Shown here one piece after another: positions 1-8,531 of a stretch of 64,000 nucleotides of DNA; the first letter of the stretch is position 1, and every line of letters starts with the position of its first letter. Origin of the DNA: Peterkaempfera bronchialis (GTDB lineage Bacteria > Actinomycetota > Actinomycetes > Streptomycetales > Streptomycetaceae). The notes beneath the pieces were generated by a model. That model had not been told where the DNA came from. It ran no database searches and worked only from the letters and a program-made list of their open reading frames with translations. The position numbers and the translations under genes are program-made. The stretch spans positions 6,502,232 through 6,566,231 of the forward strand of contig NZ_CP031264.1 of assembly GCF_003258605.2 (NCBI RefSeq), given 5' to 3'.

Positions 1-25
1 GCGGGGGAGCGGGCGGCGGCGCGGG

Positions 26-310
26 CTACTCGGCGTCCGGCCCGTAGACCTCGACCCGGTCGCTGACCCGCCGGACGTGGATGCAGTCGCCCGGGCACTC
101 CTTGGCCGAGTCCACCACGTCCTGAAGGACGGTCAGCGGCACCGGCACGCTCTCGCCGGGCTGCTGACGAAGCTCCTCGTCCGCGCCCTTCACATAGGCC
201 AGGCCGTCGATGTCGAGCTCGAAGACCTCCGGCGCGTACTGCGCGCAGATCCCGTCGCCGGTGCAGAGATCCTGGTCGATCCACACTTCGAGGGGCTCGG
301 TCGCCGACAT
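26..310 (-). CDS. 3Fe-4S/4Fe-4S ferredoxin, 94 aa
   Basis: Small acidic soluble electron carrier. The N-terminal part has C-T-G-D-G-I-C, the CX5C spacing of actinobacterial 3Fe-4S ferredoxins, and the C-terminal part has E-C-P-G-D-C, whose Cys-Pro supplies the last ligand. Such ferredoxins usually pass electrons to cytochromes P450 or other oxidoreductases, but no partner is encoded here. The start chosen is the ATG before SATEPLEVW, which gives the family's usual length; longer in-frame readings add arginine/proline-rich sequence with no similarity. The gene is divergent from arc, a position I recall as common in Streptomyces, and no functional link to the proteasome is visible. Confidence 0.85.
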   Translation of the reverse strand: MSATEPLEVWIDQDLCTGDGICAQYAPEVFELDIDGLAYVKGADEELRQQPGESVPVPLTVLQDVVDSAKECPGDCIHVRRVSDRVEVYGPDAE

Positions 311-526
311 CTCGCCTGCCGTTTCTGTCCTGAGTCGCCCCCAGCAGGGGCATTCCCGCCATTCGTACAACGATCGGACCGGTTGCGGCGGTAGCGATCG
401 TGATCTGACCTGATCGACGATACATCTGGTCGCTTTCCGCAGGTGTCGGCTGGGTATCTCCCTGGCGAGGGGAAGCGCGCAAGGGTGAAGATCGGACACG
501 CCCCTTCCGTCTTTCTGATCTAGGGG

Positions 527-554
527 TTTACACGACCCCCGGCACAGGTAGGGT
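527..554 (+). promoter_or_regulatory. Putative arc promoter
   Basis: TTTACA (527-532) and TAGGGT (549-554) are separated by 16 nt, a good match to the vegetative HrdB-type consensus. A transcript would begin near 561, about 30 nt ahead of the arc start. The region 311-591 between the divergent ferredoxin and arc holds no other gene that I can support. Confidence 0.55.
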
Positions 555-591
555 CTGGAAGCGTCCAGCTCCCCCGGAGGAGGTGAGGACC

Positions 592-2358
592 GTGGCAGCC
601 CACGATGACGACTACAACCGCAGCACCGGCAGGCCGGCTCGGGGTTCCGAGGAGGCCGCGCAGGTCTCGTTCCTTGAGCAGGAGATTGCTGTCCTGCGCC
701 GTAAGCTCGCCGACTCGCCGCGCCACTCAAGGATCCTTGAGGAGCGCATTGTCGAGCTGCAGACCAACCTGGCCGGCGTAACGGCCCAGAACGAGCGGCT
801 TGCCGCCACCCTCCGCGAGGCCCGCGACCAGATCGTGGCCCTCAAGGAGGAGGTGGACCGGCTCGCTCAGCCCCCTGCCGGGTTCGGCACCTTCCTCAGC
901 GCCGTCGAGGACGGCACAGCGGACATCTTCACCGGCGGCCGCAAGCTGCGGGTGAGCGTCTCCCCCGGCATCGACCTCGACGAGCTCCGGCGCGGGCAGG
1001 AGGTCCTGCTCAACGAGGCGATGAATGTCGTGGACGCGCTGGAATTCGAGTCCATCGGCGAGATCGTCACCCTCAAGGAGGTCCTGGAGGACGGCGAGCG
1101 CGCCCTGGTGCTCGGTCACACCGACGAGGAGCGCGTGGTCCGGCTCGCCGAGCCGCTCCGCGACCTCGTCCTGCGGTCCGGTGACGCGCTGCTGCTGGAG
1201 CCCCGCTCCGGCTATGTCTACGAGGTGATCCCCAAGTCCGAGGTCGAGGAGCTCGTGCTGGAGGAGGTCCCCGACATCGACTACCGGCAGATCGGTGGCC
1301 TGGCCAACCAGATCGAGCAGATCCGGGACGCCGTCGAACTGCCCTACCTGCACGCCGAGCTCTTCCAGGAGTACGAGCTGCGCCCGCCCAAGGGCGTGCT
1401 GCTCTACGGGCCGCCCGGATGCGGCAAGACGCTCATCGCCAAGGCGGTGGCCAACTCGCTGGCCAAGAAGGTCGCCGAGGTCACCGGCCGCCCCCAGGGC
1501 AAGAGCTACTTCCTCAACATCAAGGGCCCGGAGCTGCTCAACAAGTACGTCGGCGAGACCGAGCGGCAGATCCGCCTGGTCTTCCAGCGGGCCCGGGAGA
1601 AGGCCGGCGAGGGCACCCCCGTGATCGTCTTCTTCGACGAGATGGAGTCCCTCTTCCGCACCCGGGGGTCCGGCGTCAGCTCCGACGTGGAGAACACCAT
1701 CGTCCCCCAGCTGCTCGCCGAGATCGACGGTGTGGAGGGCCTGGAGAACGTCATCGTCATCGGCGCCTCCAACCGGGAGGACATGATCGACCCGGCGATC
1801 CTGCGGCCGGGCCGGCTGGATGTCAAGATCAAGATCGAGCGCCCGGACGCCGAGGCCGCCAAGGACATCTTCTCGAAGTACCTCAAGGTCACCCTGCCGC
1901 TGCACCCGGACGACCTCAAGGAGCACGGCTCCTCGTCCGAGGCCACCGTCGACGCCATGATCCAGTCCGTGGTGGAGCGGATGTACTCGGAGACCGAGGA
2001 GAACCGCTTCCTGGAGGTCACCTATGCCAACGGTGACAAGGAGGTCCTGTACTTCAAGGACTTCAACTCCGGCGCCATGATCCAGAACATCGTGGACCGG
2101 GCGAAGAAGATGGCCATCAAGGACTTCCTCGACCACGGCCAGAAGGGCCTGCGCGTCTCCCACCTGCTCGCCGCCTGCGTGGACGAGTTCAAGGAGAACG
2201 AGGACCTGCCCAACACCACCAACCCGGACGACTGGGCCCGCATCTCCGGCAAGAAGGGCGAGCGGATCGTCTTCATCCGCACGCTCGTCACCGGCAAGCA
2301 GGGCGCCGAGTCCGGCCGATCCATCGACACCGTGGCCAACACGGGTCAGTACCTGTAG
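592..2358 (+). CDS. arc: Proteasome-associated AAA ATPase Arc (Mpa)
   Basis: Hexameric unfoldase that recognises pupylated proteins and threads them into the 20S proteasome. The 588-residue protein has an N-terminal coiled coil (about residues 30-85) that binds Pup, OB-fold interdomain (about 90-230), and an AAA module with Walker A GPPGCGKT, Walker [10 protein letters not shown] and the arginine-finger stretch ILRPGRLD. It ends in Q-Y-L, the penultimate tyrosine used to dock on the proteasome alpha ring. I chose the GTG at 592 because GGAGGAGGTG lies 6 nt upstream and MAAHDDD is the usual start; a GTG at 583 overlaps that ribosome site. It is followed by a perfect terminator hairpin and then dop. 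Confidence 0.97.
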   Translation: MAAHDDDYNRSTGRPARGSEEAAQVSFLEQEIAVLRRKLADSPRHSRILEERIVELQTNLAGVTAQNERLAATLREARDQIVALKEEVDRLAQPPAGFGTFLSAVEDGTADIFTGGRKLRVSVSPGIDLDELRRGQEVLLNEAMNVVDALEFESIGEIVTLKEVLEDGERALVLGHTDEERVVRLAEPLRDLVLRSGDALLLEPRSGYVYEVIPKSEVEELVLEEVPDIDYRQIGGLANQIEQIRDAVELPYLHAELFQEYELRPPKGVLLYGPPGCGKTLIAKAVANSLAKKVAEVTGRPQGKSYFLNIKGPELLNKYVGETERQIRLVFQRAREKAGEGTPVIVFFDEMESLFRTRGSGVSSDVENTIVPQLLAEIDGVEGLENVIVIGASNREDMIDPAILRPGRLDVKIKIERPDAEAAKDIFSKYLKVTLPLHPDDLKEHGSSSEATVDAMIQSVVERMYSETEENRFLEVTYANGDKEVLYFKDFNSGAMIQNIVDRAKKMAIKDFLDHGQKGLRVSHLLAACVDEFKENEDLPNTTNPDDWARISGKKGERIVFIRTLVTGKQGAESGRSIDTVANTGQYL

Positions 2359-2396
2359 GACCAGTCGCCCGGACGGGCTGCCACACGACCGCCATG

Positions 2397-2440
2397 ACCG
2401 TCCGGCTGCGGAGGCCCCGCCGCCCCCGCAGCCGGACGGT
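2397..2440 (+). terminator. Terminator hairpin after arc
   Basis: A perfect 15-bp inverted repeat (ACCGTCCGGCTGCGG at 2397-2411 against 2426-2440) with a 14-nt loop and no U-tract. Strong GC hairpins of this type are common as terminators in high-GC actinobacteria. It implies that arc and dop are not one simple operon. Confidence 0.75.
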
Positions 2441-2479
2441 TCGTGCGGCGGACGATCCGCCCGATGTCCGCCGGGGGTT

Positions 2480-2485
2480 CTAGGC
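2480..2485 (+). promoter_or_regulatory. Possible dop -10 element
   Basis: TAGGCT fits the Streptomyces -10 pattern TANNNT and lies 54 nt before the dop start, downstream of the arc terminator. No convincing -35 hexamer is visible, so the assignment rests on position and the -10 match only. Confidence 0.35.
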
Positions 2486-2539
2486 TCGAAGGGCAGCGCC
2501 GCGCCCGGTCGGGGCGTGGCGCCGGGCAAGGAGGGCCGC

Positions 2540-4051
2540 ATGTCTGTACGGCGCGTGATGGGGATCGAGACCGAGTACGGTATCTCCGTTCCCGGCCACC
2601 CCAACGCCAACGCCATGCTCACCTCGTCCCAGATCGTCAACGCCTATGCGGCGGCGATGCAGCGGGCGAGGCGGGCCCGGTGGGACTTCGAGGAGGAGAA
2701 CCCGCTCCGGGACGCCCGGGGCTTCGACCTCGCACGCGAGGCCGCGGACTCCAGCCAGCTCACCGACGAGGACATCGGCCTGGCCAACATCATCCTGACC
2801 AACGGGGCCCGGTTCTACGTCGACCACGCCCATCCGGAGTACAGCGCGCCCGAGACCACCAATCCGCGTGAGGCGGTGCTCTGGGACAAGGCCGGCGAGC
2901 GGATCATGGCAGCCGCCGCGGCCCGCGCCGCCGAGCTGCCCGGGGCCCAGCCGATCCACCTCTACAAGAACAACACCGACAACAAGGGCGCCTCCTACGG
3001 CTGCCATGAGAACTACCTGATGAAGCGGGCGACGCCGTTCGCCGACATCGTCCGCCACCTCACCCCGTTCTTCGTCTCCCGCCAGGTGGTCTGCGGCGCC
3101 GGCCGGGTCGGCATCGGCCAGGACGGCTCGGCGCACGGCTTCCAGATCAGCCAGCGCGCCGACTACTTCGAGGTCGAGGTCGGCCTGGAGACCACGCTCA
3201 AGCGGCCCATCATCAACACCCGCGACGAGCCGCACGCCGACGCCGAGAAGTACCGCCGGCTGCATGTGATCATCGGTGATGCCAACCTCTCCGAGATCTC
3301 CACCTACCTCAAGCTGGGCACCACCGCGCTGGTGCTCTCCATGATCGAGGACGGGTTCATCAATGTGGACCTGGCCGTGGACCAGCCGGTCCGCACCCTG
3401 CACCAGGTCTCCCACGACCCCACGCTGCAACGACTGGTCACACTGCGTAACGGCCGTACCCTCACGGCGGTCCAGCTCCAGATGGAGTACTGCGAGCTGG
3501 CCCACAAGTTCGTCGAGGACCGCTACGGGGCGGACGCCGACGAGCAGACCCGGGAGGTGCTGGACCGCTGGGAGGACGTGCTCGGGCGCCTGGAGCGGGA
3601 CCCGATGAGCCTCAGCCGGGAGCTGGACTGGATCGCCAAGAAGGAGATCCTGGAGGGCTACCGGCAGCGGGACGGCCTCGGCTGGGAGAGCCCCCGGCTG
3701 CACCTGGTCGACCTCCAGTACTCCGACGTCCGGCAGGAGAAGGGCCTGTACAACCGCCTGGTGGCGCGTGGGCGCTTCGAGCGGCTGGTGGACGAGGACG
3801 CGGTCACCCGGGCGGCGGTGAAGCCGCCGGAGGACACCAGGGCCTACTTCCGGGGGCGCTGCCTGGAGCAGTACGCGGAGCATGTGGCCGCCGCCTCCTG
3901 GGACTCGGTGATCTTCGACCTGCCGGGCCGGGACTCGTTGCAGCGGGTGCCCACCCTGGAGCCGCTGCGCGGCACCCGCAACCACGTCAAGGAACTGCTG
4001 GACCGCTGCCGCACGGCCGAGGACCTGGTCAGGGTGCTGTCGGGGGCGTGA
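2540..4051 (+). CDS. dop: Depupylase / Pup deamidase Dop
   Basis: Carboxylate-amine-ligase-fold enzyme that hydrolyses the isopeptide bond between Pup and substrate lysines, and in other species deamidates the C-terminal Gln of Pup. The 503-residue protein begins with the metal/ATP-binding G-I-E-T-E-Y-G motif (Glu10, Glu12). It carries the long insertion after the first strand (about residues 45-85) that separates Dop from PafA; the second paralogue in this window lacks it. Further signatures are K-N-N-T-D-N-K-G and the [11 protein letters not shown] stretch. ATG 2540 is preceded by AAGGAGGG, and an upstream in-frame GTG has no ribosome site. Because Pup here ends in Glu, its main role should be depupylation. 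Confidence 0.95.
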   Translation: MSVRRVMGIETEYGISVPGHPNANAMLTSSQIVNAYAAAMQRARRARWDFEEENPLRDARGFDLAREAADSSQLTDEDIGLANIILTNGARFYVDHAHPEYSAPETTNPREAVLWDKAGERIMAAAAARAAELPGAQPIHLYKNNTDNKGASYGCHENYLMKRATPFADIVRHLTPFFVSRQVVCGAGRVGIGQDGSAHGFQISQRADYFEVEVGLETTLKRPIINTRDEPHADAEKYRRLHVIIGDANLSEISTYLKLGTTALVLSMIEDGFINVDLAVDQPVRTLHQVSHDPTLQRLVTLRNGRTLTAVQLQMEYCELAHKFVEDRYGADADEQTREVLDRWEDVLGRLERDPMSLSRELDWIAKKEILEGYRQRDGLGWESPRLHLVDLQYSDVRQEKGLYNRLVARGRFERLVDEDAVTRAAVKPPEDTRAYFRGRCLEQYAEHVAAASWDSVIFDLPGRDSLQRVPTLEPLRGTRNHVKELLDRCRTAEDLVRVLSGA

Positions 4052-4094
4052 GTCGGCGGTCACCAAGAGTGAAGAGCCGCCCGGAGGGGAATCA

Positions 4095-4111
4095 TCCGGG
4101 GGAGCCCCGGA
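4095..4111 (+). terminator. Weak hairpin after dop
   Basis: TCCGGGG and CCCCGGA form a 7-bp stem around a 3-nt loop 44 nt after the dop stop codon. It is short and the loop is tight, so it may only be a weak terminator or pause site. Confidence 0.35.
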
Positions 4112-4158
4112 CGTTGAGAGAGGTGAGCGGAACCGGAGCGCTTGTCGTAGCCCGTATG

Positions 4159-4164
4159 TAGGGT
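4159..4164 (+). promoter_or_regulatory. Putative pup -10 element
   Basis: TAGGGT inside GTAGGGTCTG, the same decamer as at the arc promoter and one base different from the prcB site. It lies 46 nt before the pup ATG. No strong -35 hexamer is visible at the expected distance. Confidence 0.45.
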
Positions 4165-4204
4165 CTGACCAGTATCGCAATCGCAAGCGAGCGGGGTGAG
4201 GGAT

Positions 4205-4420
4205 ATGGCGACCAAGGACACCGGCGGCCAGCAGCGGGCCAACCGCTCCTCCGAGGAGGTCGAGGAGCAGGCGCCCGAGGCGCAGGGCTCCGAGGAGCTC
4301 AAGGAGCGGCAGGAGAAGCTCTCCGACGACGTCGACGCGGTTCTGGACGAAATCGACGAGGTGCTCGAGTCGAATGCCGAGGACTTCGTCAGGGGGTTTG
4401 TCCAGAAGGGCGGCGAGTAG
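4205..4420 (+). CDS. pup: Prokaryotic ubiquitin-like protein Pup
   Basis: A 71-residue, intrinsically disordered acidic protein tag that PafA attaches to substrate lysines. The central and C-terminal region is coiled-coil prone and ends K-G-G-E, followed by two TAG codons. Many Pups end in GGQ and need Dop to deamidate the Gln before ligation; the Glu here is already the ligation-competent form. ATG 4205 follows GGGGTGAGGG; a GTG at 4196 would overlap this site. Pup lies between dop and prcB, the standard actinobacterial order. Confidence 0.97.
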   Translation: MATKDTGGQQRANRSSEEVEEQAPEAQGSEELKERQEKLSDDVDAVLDEIDEVLESNAEDFVRGFVQKGGE

Positions 4421-4453
4421 TAGCGATATGTCCGGTACGGGGGTCGGACAGCA

Positions 4454-4502
4454 CCGCGGAGCATTCCCCGGAATGCTCCGCGGAATGCTACCCGCATTCC
4501 GC
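4454..4502 (+). terminator. Overlapping hairpins between pup and prcB
   Basis: A perfect 14-bp inverted repeat (CCGCGGAGCATTCC at 4454-4467, complement at 4470-4483, 2-nt spacer) overlaps by four bases a second perfect 9-bp hairpin (GCGGAATGC at 4480-4488 with 4494-4502, 5-nt loop). The heptamer GCATTCC or its complement occurs four times, so several pairings compete. The simplest reading is the pup terminator; mutually exclusive folding would also suit an attenuator. Confidence 0.65.
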
Positions 4503-4521
4503 TTCGGCCGAGCCGGTCAGG

Positions 4522-4549
4522 TGGATCGTGACCATGGAACGGGTAGGGT
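4522..4549 (+). promoter_or_regulatory. Putative prcB promoter
   Basis: TAGGGT at 4544-4549 within GTAGGGTCCG, 49 nt before the prcB GTG, with the weak -35-like TGGATC (4522-4527) 16 nt upstream. It sits downstream of the hairpins, consistent with independent transcription of the core proteasome genes. Confidence 0.45.
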
Positions 4550-4597
4550 CCGTGCCGTACTGGTGCGGCGGGCCGCCGCCTCTTCGGAAGGGATCGT

Positions 4598-5443
4598 GTG
4601 GAAGCCAACACTCACGGCACCGGGCGTCTACCGGCTGCCTTCCTGACCCCCGGGTCCTCCTCGTTCATCGACTTCCTCGCCGAGCACTCCCCGGCGCTGC
4701 TCCCCGGCCGCCGGTCGCTGCCGGGGGCGCCGGCGGTGATCGAGGCCCCGCACGGGACCACCATCGTCTCGGCGTCCTTCGACGGCGGCGTGGTGCTGGC
4801 CGGTGACCGGCGGGCCACCATGGGCAATGTCATCGCGCAGCGCGACATCGAGAAGGTCTTCCCGGCCGACGAGTACTCCGCGGTGGGGATCGCGGGCACC
4901 GCCGGCCTCGCCGTGGAGATGGTCCGGCTCTTCCAGCTGGAGCTGGAGCACTACGAGAAGATCGAGGGCGCCCAGCTCTCCCTGGAGGGCAAGGCCAACC
5001 GCCTCTCCACCATGATCCGCAGCAATCTGGGCATGGCGATGCAGGGCCTCGCCGTGGTGCCGCTCTTCGCCGGGTACGACCTGGACCTGGGCCGGGGCCG
5101 GATCTTCACCTACGACGTCACCGGCGGGCGCTCCGAGGAGCGCGGCTTCGCGGCCACCGGCTCGGGCTCGGTCTTCGCCCGGGGCGCGCTCAAGAAGCTG
5201 TACCGCGAGGGCCTGACCGCCGAGCAGGCGTCCACGCTGGTCGTCCAGGCCCTCTACGACGCGGCCGACGACGACTCCGCGACCGGCGGCCCGGACATGG
5301 CCCGGCGGATCTTCCCGATCGTCGCCGTGGTCTCCGAGGACGGCTTCCGCAGGCTGCCCGAGGACGAGGTCTCCGAGATCGCCCGCTCGGTGACCGCCAG
5401 GCGGCTGGAGCAGCCCGACGGCCCCCAGGCGCCCCTGCTGTAG
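4598..5443 (+). CDS. prcB: 20S proteasome beta subunit PrcB
   Basis: Catalytic subunit of the 20S core, 281 residues including a propeptide. Autoprocessing is expected between Gly53 and Thr54 in [10 protein letters not shown], which exposes Thr54 as the N-terminal nucleophile. The supporting residues D-R-R-A-T-M and K-V-F (Asp17- and Lys33-equivalents of the mature chain) are present. The GTG start follows GGAAGGGA. Seven beta subunits form each inner ring. prcA follows after 69 nt and is very likely cotranscribed. Confidence 0.96.
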   Translation: MEANTHGTGRLPAAFLTPGSSSFIDFLAEHSPALLPGRRSLPGAPAVIEAPHGTTIVSASFDGGVVLAGDRRATMGNVIAQRDIEKVFPADEYSAVGIAGTAGLAVEMVRLFQLELEHYEKIEGAQLSLEGKANRLSTMIRSNLGMAMQGLAVVPLFAGYDLDLGRGRIFTYDVTGGRSEERGFAATGSGSVFARGALKKLYREGLTAEQASTLVVQALYDAADDDSATGGPDMARRIFPIVAVVSEDGFRRLPEDEVSEIARSVTARRLEQPDGPQAPLL

Positions 5444-5512
5444 CAAGCCGTGGCGGCCCTGCCGCCTCCCCGCCCCAACCCGGACCCACCTGACAGAAGG
5501 GGACGACAGCCG

Positions 5513-6358
5513 GTGTCGACGCCGTTCTACGTCTCACCCCAGCAGGCCATGGCGGACCGCGCCGAATACGCCCGCAAGGGCATCGCGCGGGGCCGCAGCG
5601 TGGTCGTGCTCACCTACACCGACGGCATCGTCTTCGTCGCGGAGAACACCTCCAGGGCGCTGCACAAGGTCAGCGAGATCTACGACCGCATCGCCTATGC
5701 CGCAGTCGGCCGCTACAACGAGTTCGAGAACCTGCGCATCGGCGGCGTCCGCTACGCCGACCTGCGCGGCTACTCCTACGACCGGGCCGATGTCACGGCG
5801 CGCGGCCTGGCGAACGTCTACGCCCAGACCCTCGGCACCATCTTCTCCTCGGTCGGCGAGAAGCCGTACGAGGTGGAGCTGATCGTGGCCGAGGTCGGCA
5901 AGAGCCCCGAGGACGACCAGATCTACCGCCTCACCCCCGACGGCTCCGTCGTCGACGAGCACAACAGCGTGGTGGTCGGCGGCAACGCCGACTCCATCGG
6001 CAACTACCTCGGCCAGCGGCACCGGGCCGGCTTCACCCTGGCCGAGGCGCTCAAGCTCGCGGTGGACTCGCTGGCCCGCGACCCCAACGGCGGCACCCCC
6101 CGGACCATCACCCCCGAGCAGCTGGAGGTGGCCGTGCTGGACCGCAGCCGCCCCCAGAAGCGGAAGTTCAAGCGGGTGCTGGGCAGCCAGCTCAGCCGTC
6201 TCCTGGAGGCCGGTGGCGGCGGCGACGACGCCCCGGTCGCCCCGCCCATCGAGAAGCCGGACCGGTCGGACGGCTCGGGCAAGCCGGAGAGCTCCAAGGG
6301 ACCGGAGGAGCCGGACGCACCCGAGGAGCCCGGTGGCGCCTCGGAGCCGCCGCTCTAA
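5513..6358 (+). CDS. prcA: 20S proteasome alpha subunit PrcA
   Basis: Structural outer-ring subunit, 281 residues from the GTG before [12 protein letters not shown], with AGAAGGGGA upstream. The N-terminal segment forms the gate that Arc opens. No catalytic threonine is present, as expected for an alpha subunit. The last 60 residues are an acidic, Pro/Ser/Gly-rich tail that is longer than the folded alpha core and probably disordered. A reading that starts at 5450 adds a proline-rich leader and is less likely. A strong hairpin at 6384 closes the unit. Confidence 0.95.
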   Translation: MSTPFYVSPQQAMADRAEYARKGIARGRSVVVLTYTDGIVFVAENTSRALHKVSEIYDRIAYAAVGRYNEFENLRIGGVRYADLRGYSYDRADVTARGLANVYAQTLGTIFSSVGEKPYEVELIVAEVGKSPEDDQIYRLTPDGSVVDEHNSVVVGGNADSIGNYLGQRHRAGFTLAEALKLAVDSLARDPNGGTPRTITPEQLEVAVLDRSRPQKRKFKRVLGSQLSRLLEAGGGGDDAPVAPPIEKPDRSDGSGKPESSKGPEEPDAPEEPGGASEPPL

Positions 6359-6383
6359 CCCCCACCAGCCCCGTACAGCCCCC

Positions 6384-6420
6384 GGCGGGCCGGCGCGCCG
6401 CAGCGGCGCACCGGCCCGCC
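6384..6420 (+). terminator. Terminator hairpin after prcA
   Basis: A 17-bp stem with one mismatch (6384-6400 paired with 6404-6420) and a CAG loop, 25 nt after the prcA stop. It separates the proteasome core genes from the ChaB-like gene. Confidence 0.7.
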
Positions 6421-6493
6421 CCGGTCGTTTCCCCCGTTCTGCACCGGGCAGGCGCCACTCCGAGAGAGATCGCGATCACGGAGGTGAGCCGAC

Positions 6494-6958
6494 ATGCCCG
6501 CCCGCAAGGCTCAGACACCGAGCGCCCCGAAACCCAACGCCCCGAAACCCAACGCCCCGACACCTAATAACATGCCCTCGACGCTGCGCCGGTCCGGCAG
6601 GAAGGCGCAGGACACCTGGGCCAAGGCGCACGACAGCGCCGTGCAGGAGTACGGCGAGGGCGAGCGGTCCCATCGCACGGCCTATGGCGCGCTGAAGCAC
6701 ACCCACGAGAAGGTGGGCGACCACTGGGAGCCCAAGGAGAAGGGCCGCAAGGGCCCCTCCGACCCGCAGTCGGCCCGCCCGCGCAACACCGGCGGCCGCT
6801 CCTCCCACGGCGTGGACGAGAGCGCCAGCAAGGACCATCTGTACGGGATCGCCAAGGAGCTGCACATCCCGGGCCGTTCCTCGATGAAGAAGTCCGAGCT
6901 GATCCAGGCGATCGACAAGGCCAACCGGTCGAGTACCCGGCGCGCTCGGGGGTCGTGA
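6494..6958 (+). CDS. ChaB-like protein with C-terminal Rho-N/SAP-like domain
   Basis: A 154-residue, very basic, hydrophilic protein. Residues 1-27 are a Pro/Lys/Asn repeat (P-K-P-N-A twice). Residues about 28-85 match the ChaB pattern (M-P-S-T-L-R-R-S followed by a T-W-A-K-A-H-D-S-A helix and H-R-T-A-Y-G-A-L-K). Residues about 115-150 (L-Y-G-I-A-K-E-L-H-I-P-G-R-S-S-M-K-K-S-E-L) resemble the Rho N-terminal or SAP fold, often nucleic-acid binding. The name ChaB comes from an Escherichia coli cation-transport regulator, but the biochemical role is unknown. GGAGGTGA precedes the ATG. Why it sits between prcA and pafA is unclear. Confidence 0.75.
   Translation: MPARKAQTPSAPKPNAPKPNAPTPNNMPSTLRRSGRKAQDTWAKAHDSAVQEYGEGERSHRTAYGALKHTHEKVGDHWEPKEKGRKGPSDPQSARPRNTGGRSSHGVDESASKDHLYGIAKELHIPGRSSMKKSELIQAIDKANRSSTRRARGS
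6523..6567 (+). repeat. 15-bp tandem repeat in the ChaB-like gene
   Basis: CGCCCCGAAACCCAA occurs twice perfectly (6523-6537, 6538-6552), followed by a degenerate third copy. It encodes the reiterated Ala-Pro-Lys-Pro-Asn of the disordered N-terminus and could vary in copy number between strains. Confidence 0.8.
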
Positions 6959-7003
6959 TCGAATCGCCGTCCCCGAAACGGTTTCAGAAGGCGCCCGAAA
7001 GCG

Positions 7004-7009
7004 TAAAGT
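7004..7009 (+). promoter_or_regulatory. pafA -10 element, probable leaderless transcript
   Basis: TAAAGT ends only 6 nt before the pafA ATG at 7016, so transcription should begin at or next to the start codon. No Shine-Dalgarno sequence is present, which supports a leaderless mRNA. Confidence 0.5.
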
Positions 7010-7015
7010 CCACTC

Positions 7016-8377
7016 ATGGACCGCCGCATTTTCGGGCTGGAGAACGAGTACGGTGTCACCTGCACGTTCCGGGGGCAGCGGCGCCTGTCCCCGGACGAAG
7101 TGGCGCGCTACCTCTTCCGCCGTGTCGTCTCGTGGGGCCGCAGCAGCAATGTGTTCCTGCGCAATGGCGCCCGCCTCTATCTGGACGTGGGTTCGCACCC
7201 GGAGTACGCCACTCCGGAGTGCGACGACGTCACCGAACTGGTCACTCACGACAAGGCCGGTGAACGCATCCTCGAAGGTCTGCTGGTGGACGCCGAGCGG
7301 CGTCTGCACGAGGAGGGCATCGCCGGGGACGTCTACCTCTTCAAGAACAACACCGACTCCGCCGGCAACTCCTACGGCTGCCACGAGAACTACCTGGTGG
7401 CCCGGCACGGGGAGTTCTCCCGGCTGGCGGACATCCTCATCCCGTTCCTGGTCACCCGCCAGCTGATCTGCGGCGCCGGCAAGGTGCTCCAGACGCCGCG
7501 CGGCGCCGTGTACTGCGTCAGCCAGCGCGCGGAGCACATCTGGGAGGGCGTCAGCTCGGCGACCACCCGCTCCCGCCCGATCATCAACACCCGCGACGAG
7601 CCGCACGCCGACGCCGAGCGCTACCGCAGGCTGCATGTCATCGTGGGCGACTCCAACATGTCGGAGACCACCACCCTGCTCAAGGTGGGCGCCACCGACC
7701 TGGTCCTCCGCATGATCGAGGCCGGCACGGTGATGCGGGACCTCACCCTGGAGAACCCCATCCGGGCGATCCGCGAGGTCAGCCATGACCTCACCGGCCG
7801 CCGCCAGGTCCGGCTGGCCAACGGCCGGGAGGCGTCCGCCCTGGAGGTCCAGGAGGAGTACTACGCCAAGGCCGTGGAGTTCGCGGAGCGGCGCGGAATC
7901 CGCACCGGCACCGTGGACCGGGTCCTGGACCTGTGGGGCCGCACCCTGGACGCGGTCCGCACCGAGGACCTGGCCAAGGTCGGAACCGAGATCGACTGGG
8001 TGATGAAATACCAGTTGATCGAGCGCTACCGGGAAAAGAACGGCATGAGCATGTCGCACCCCCGGGTGGCCCAGATCGACCTCGCCTACCACGACATCCA
8101 CCGCCGCCGCGGCCTCTTCTACCTGCTCCAGAACAAGGGACAGGCGGAGCGGGTGACCACCGACCTCAAGACCTTCCAGGCCAAGTCGGTGCCGCCGCAG
8201 ACCACCAGGGCACGGCTGCGCGGCGACTTCATCCGCCGCGCCCAGGAGCAGCGCCGCGACTTCACGGTGGACTGGGTCCACCTCAAGCTCAACGACCAGG
8301 CGCAGCGCACCGTCCTGTGCAAGGACCCCTTTCGCTCGGTGGACGAACGGGTGGACAAGCTGATCGCCGGGATGTGA
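7016..8377 (+). CDS. pafA: Pup-protein ligase PafA
   Basis: ATP-dependent ligase that joins the gamma-carboxylate of the C-terminal Glu of Pup to substrate lysines through a gamma-glutamyl phosphate. The 453-residue protein starts [13 protein letters not shown], the Mg/ATP-binding motif (Glu9, Glu11). It has the short loop before [15 protein letters not shown] that distinguishes PafA from Dop, then [11 protein letters not shown] and [11 protein letters not shown]. It is closely similar to Dop along its length, reflecting a common glutamine-synthetase-like ancestor. It has its own promoter and ends at a perfect 19-bp terminator hairpin. Confidence 0.97.
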   Translation: MDRRIFGLENEYGVTCTFRGQRRLSPDEVARYLFRRVVSWGRSSNVFLRNGARLYLDVGSHPEYATPECDDVTELVTHDKAGERILEGLLVDAERRLHEEGIAGDVYLFKNNTDSAGNSYGCHENYLVARHGEFSRLADILIPFLVTRQLICGAGKVLQTPRGAVYCVSQRAEHIWEGVSSATTRSRPIINTRDEPHADAERYRRLHVIVGDSNMSETTTLLKVGATDLVLRMIEAGTVMRDLTLENPIRAIREVSHDLTGRRQVRLANGREASALEVQEEYYAKAVEFAERRGIRTGTVDRVLDLWGRTLDAVRTEDLAKVGTEIDWVMKYQLIERYREKNGMSMSHPRVAQIDLAYHDIHRRRGLFYLLQNKGQAERVTTDLKTFQAKSVPPQTTRARLRGDFIRRAQEQRRDFTVDWVHLKLNDQAQRTVLCKDPFRSVDERVDKLIAGM

Positions 8378-8389
8378 CCCGGTGACCCA

Positions 8390-8436
8390 CCGCCGGACCG
8401 GTGATCGGACGGAATGACCGATCACCGGTCCGGCGG
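8390..8436 (+). terminator. Terminator hairpin after pafA
   Basis: A perfect 19-bp inverted repeat (8390-8408 against 8418-8436) with a 9-nt loop, 12 nt after the pafA stop. It is one of the strongest hairpins in the window. Confidence 0.85.
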
Positions 8437-8531
8437 ATTGTGCGCGTCGGCCTACCTGCGGCGTCGCCCGGTCGGGACCTAAGGTGTCCGGAGAGATCGG
8501 ACCGCCTGTGTGACCGACAGTTAGGAACGTC

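Noticed and set aside
727-2640. Long open frame on the minus strand opposite arc
   Set aside because: It is the antisense shadow of a gene with strong codon bias; its protein is low-complexity and matches no family.
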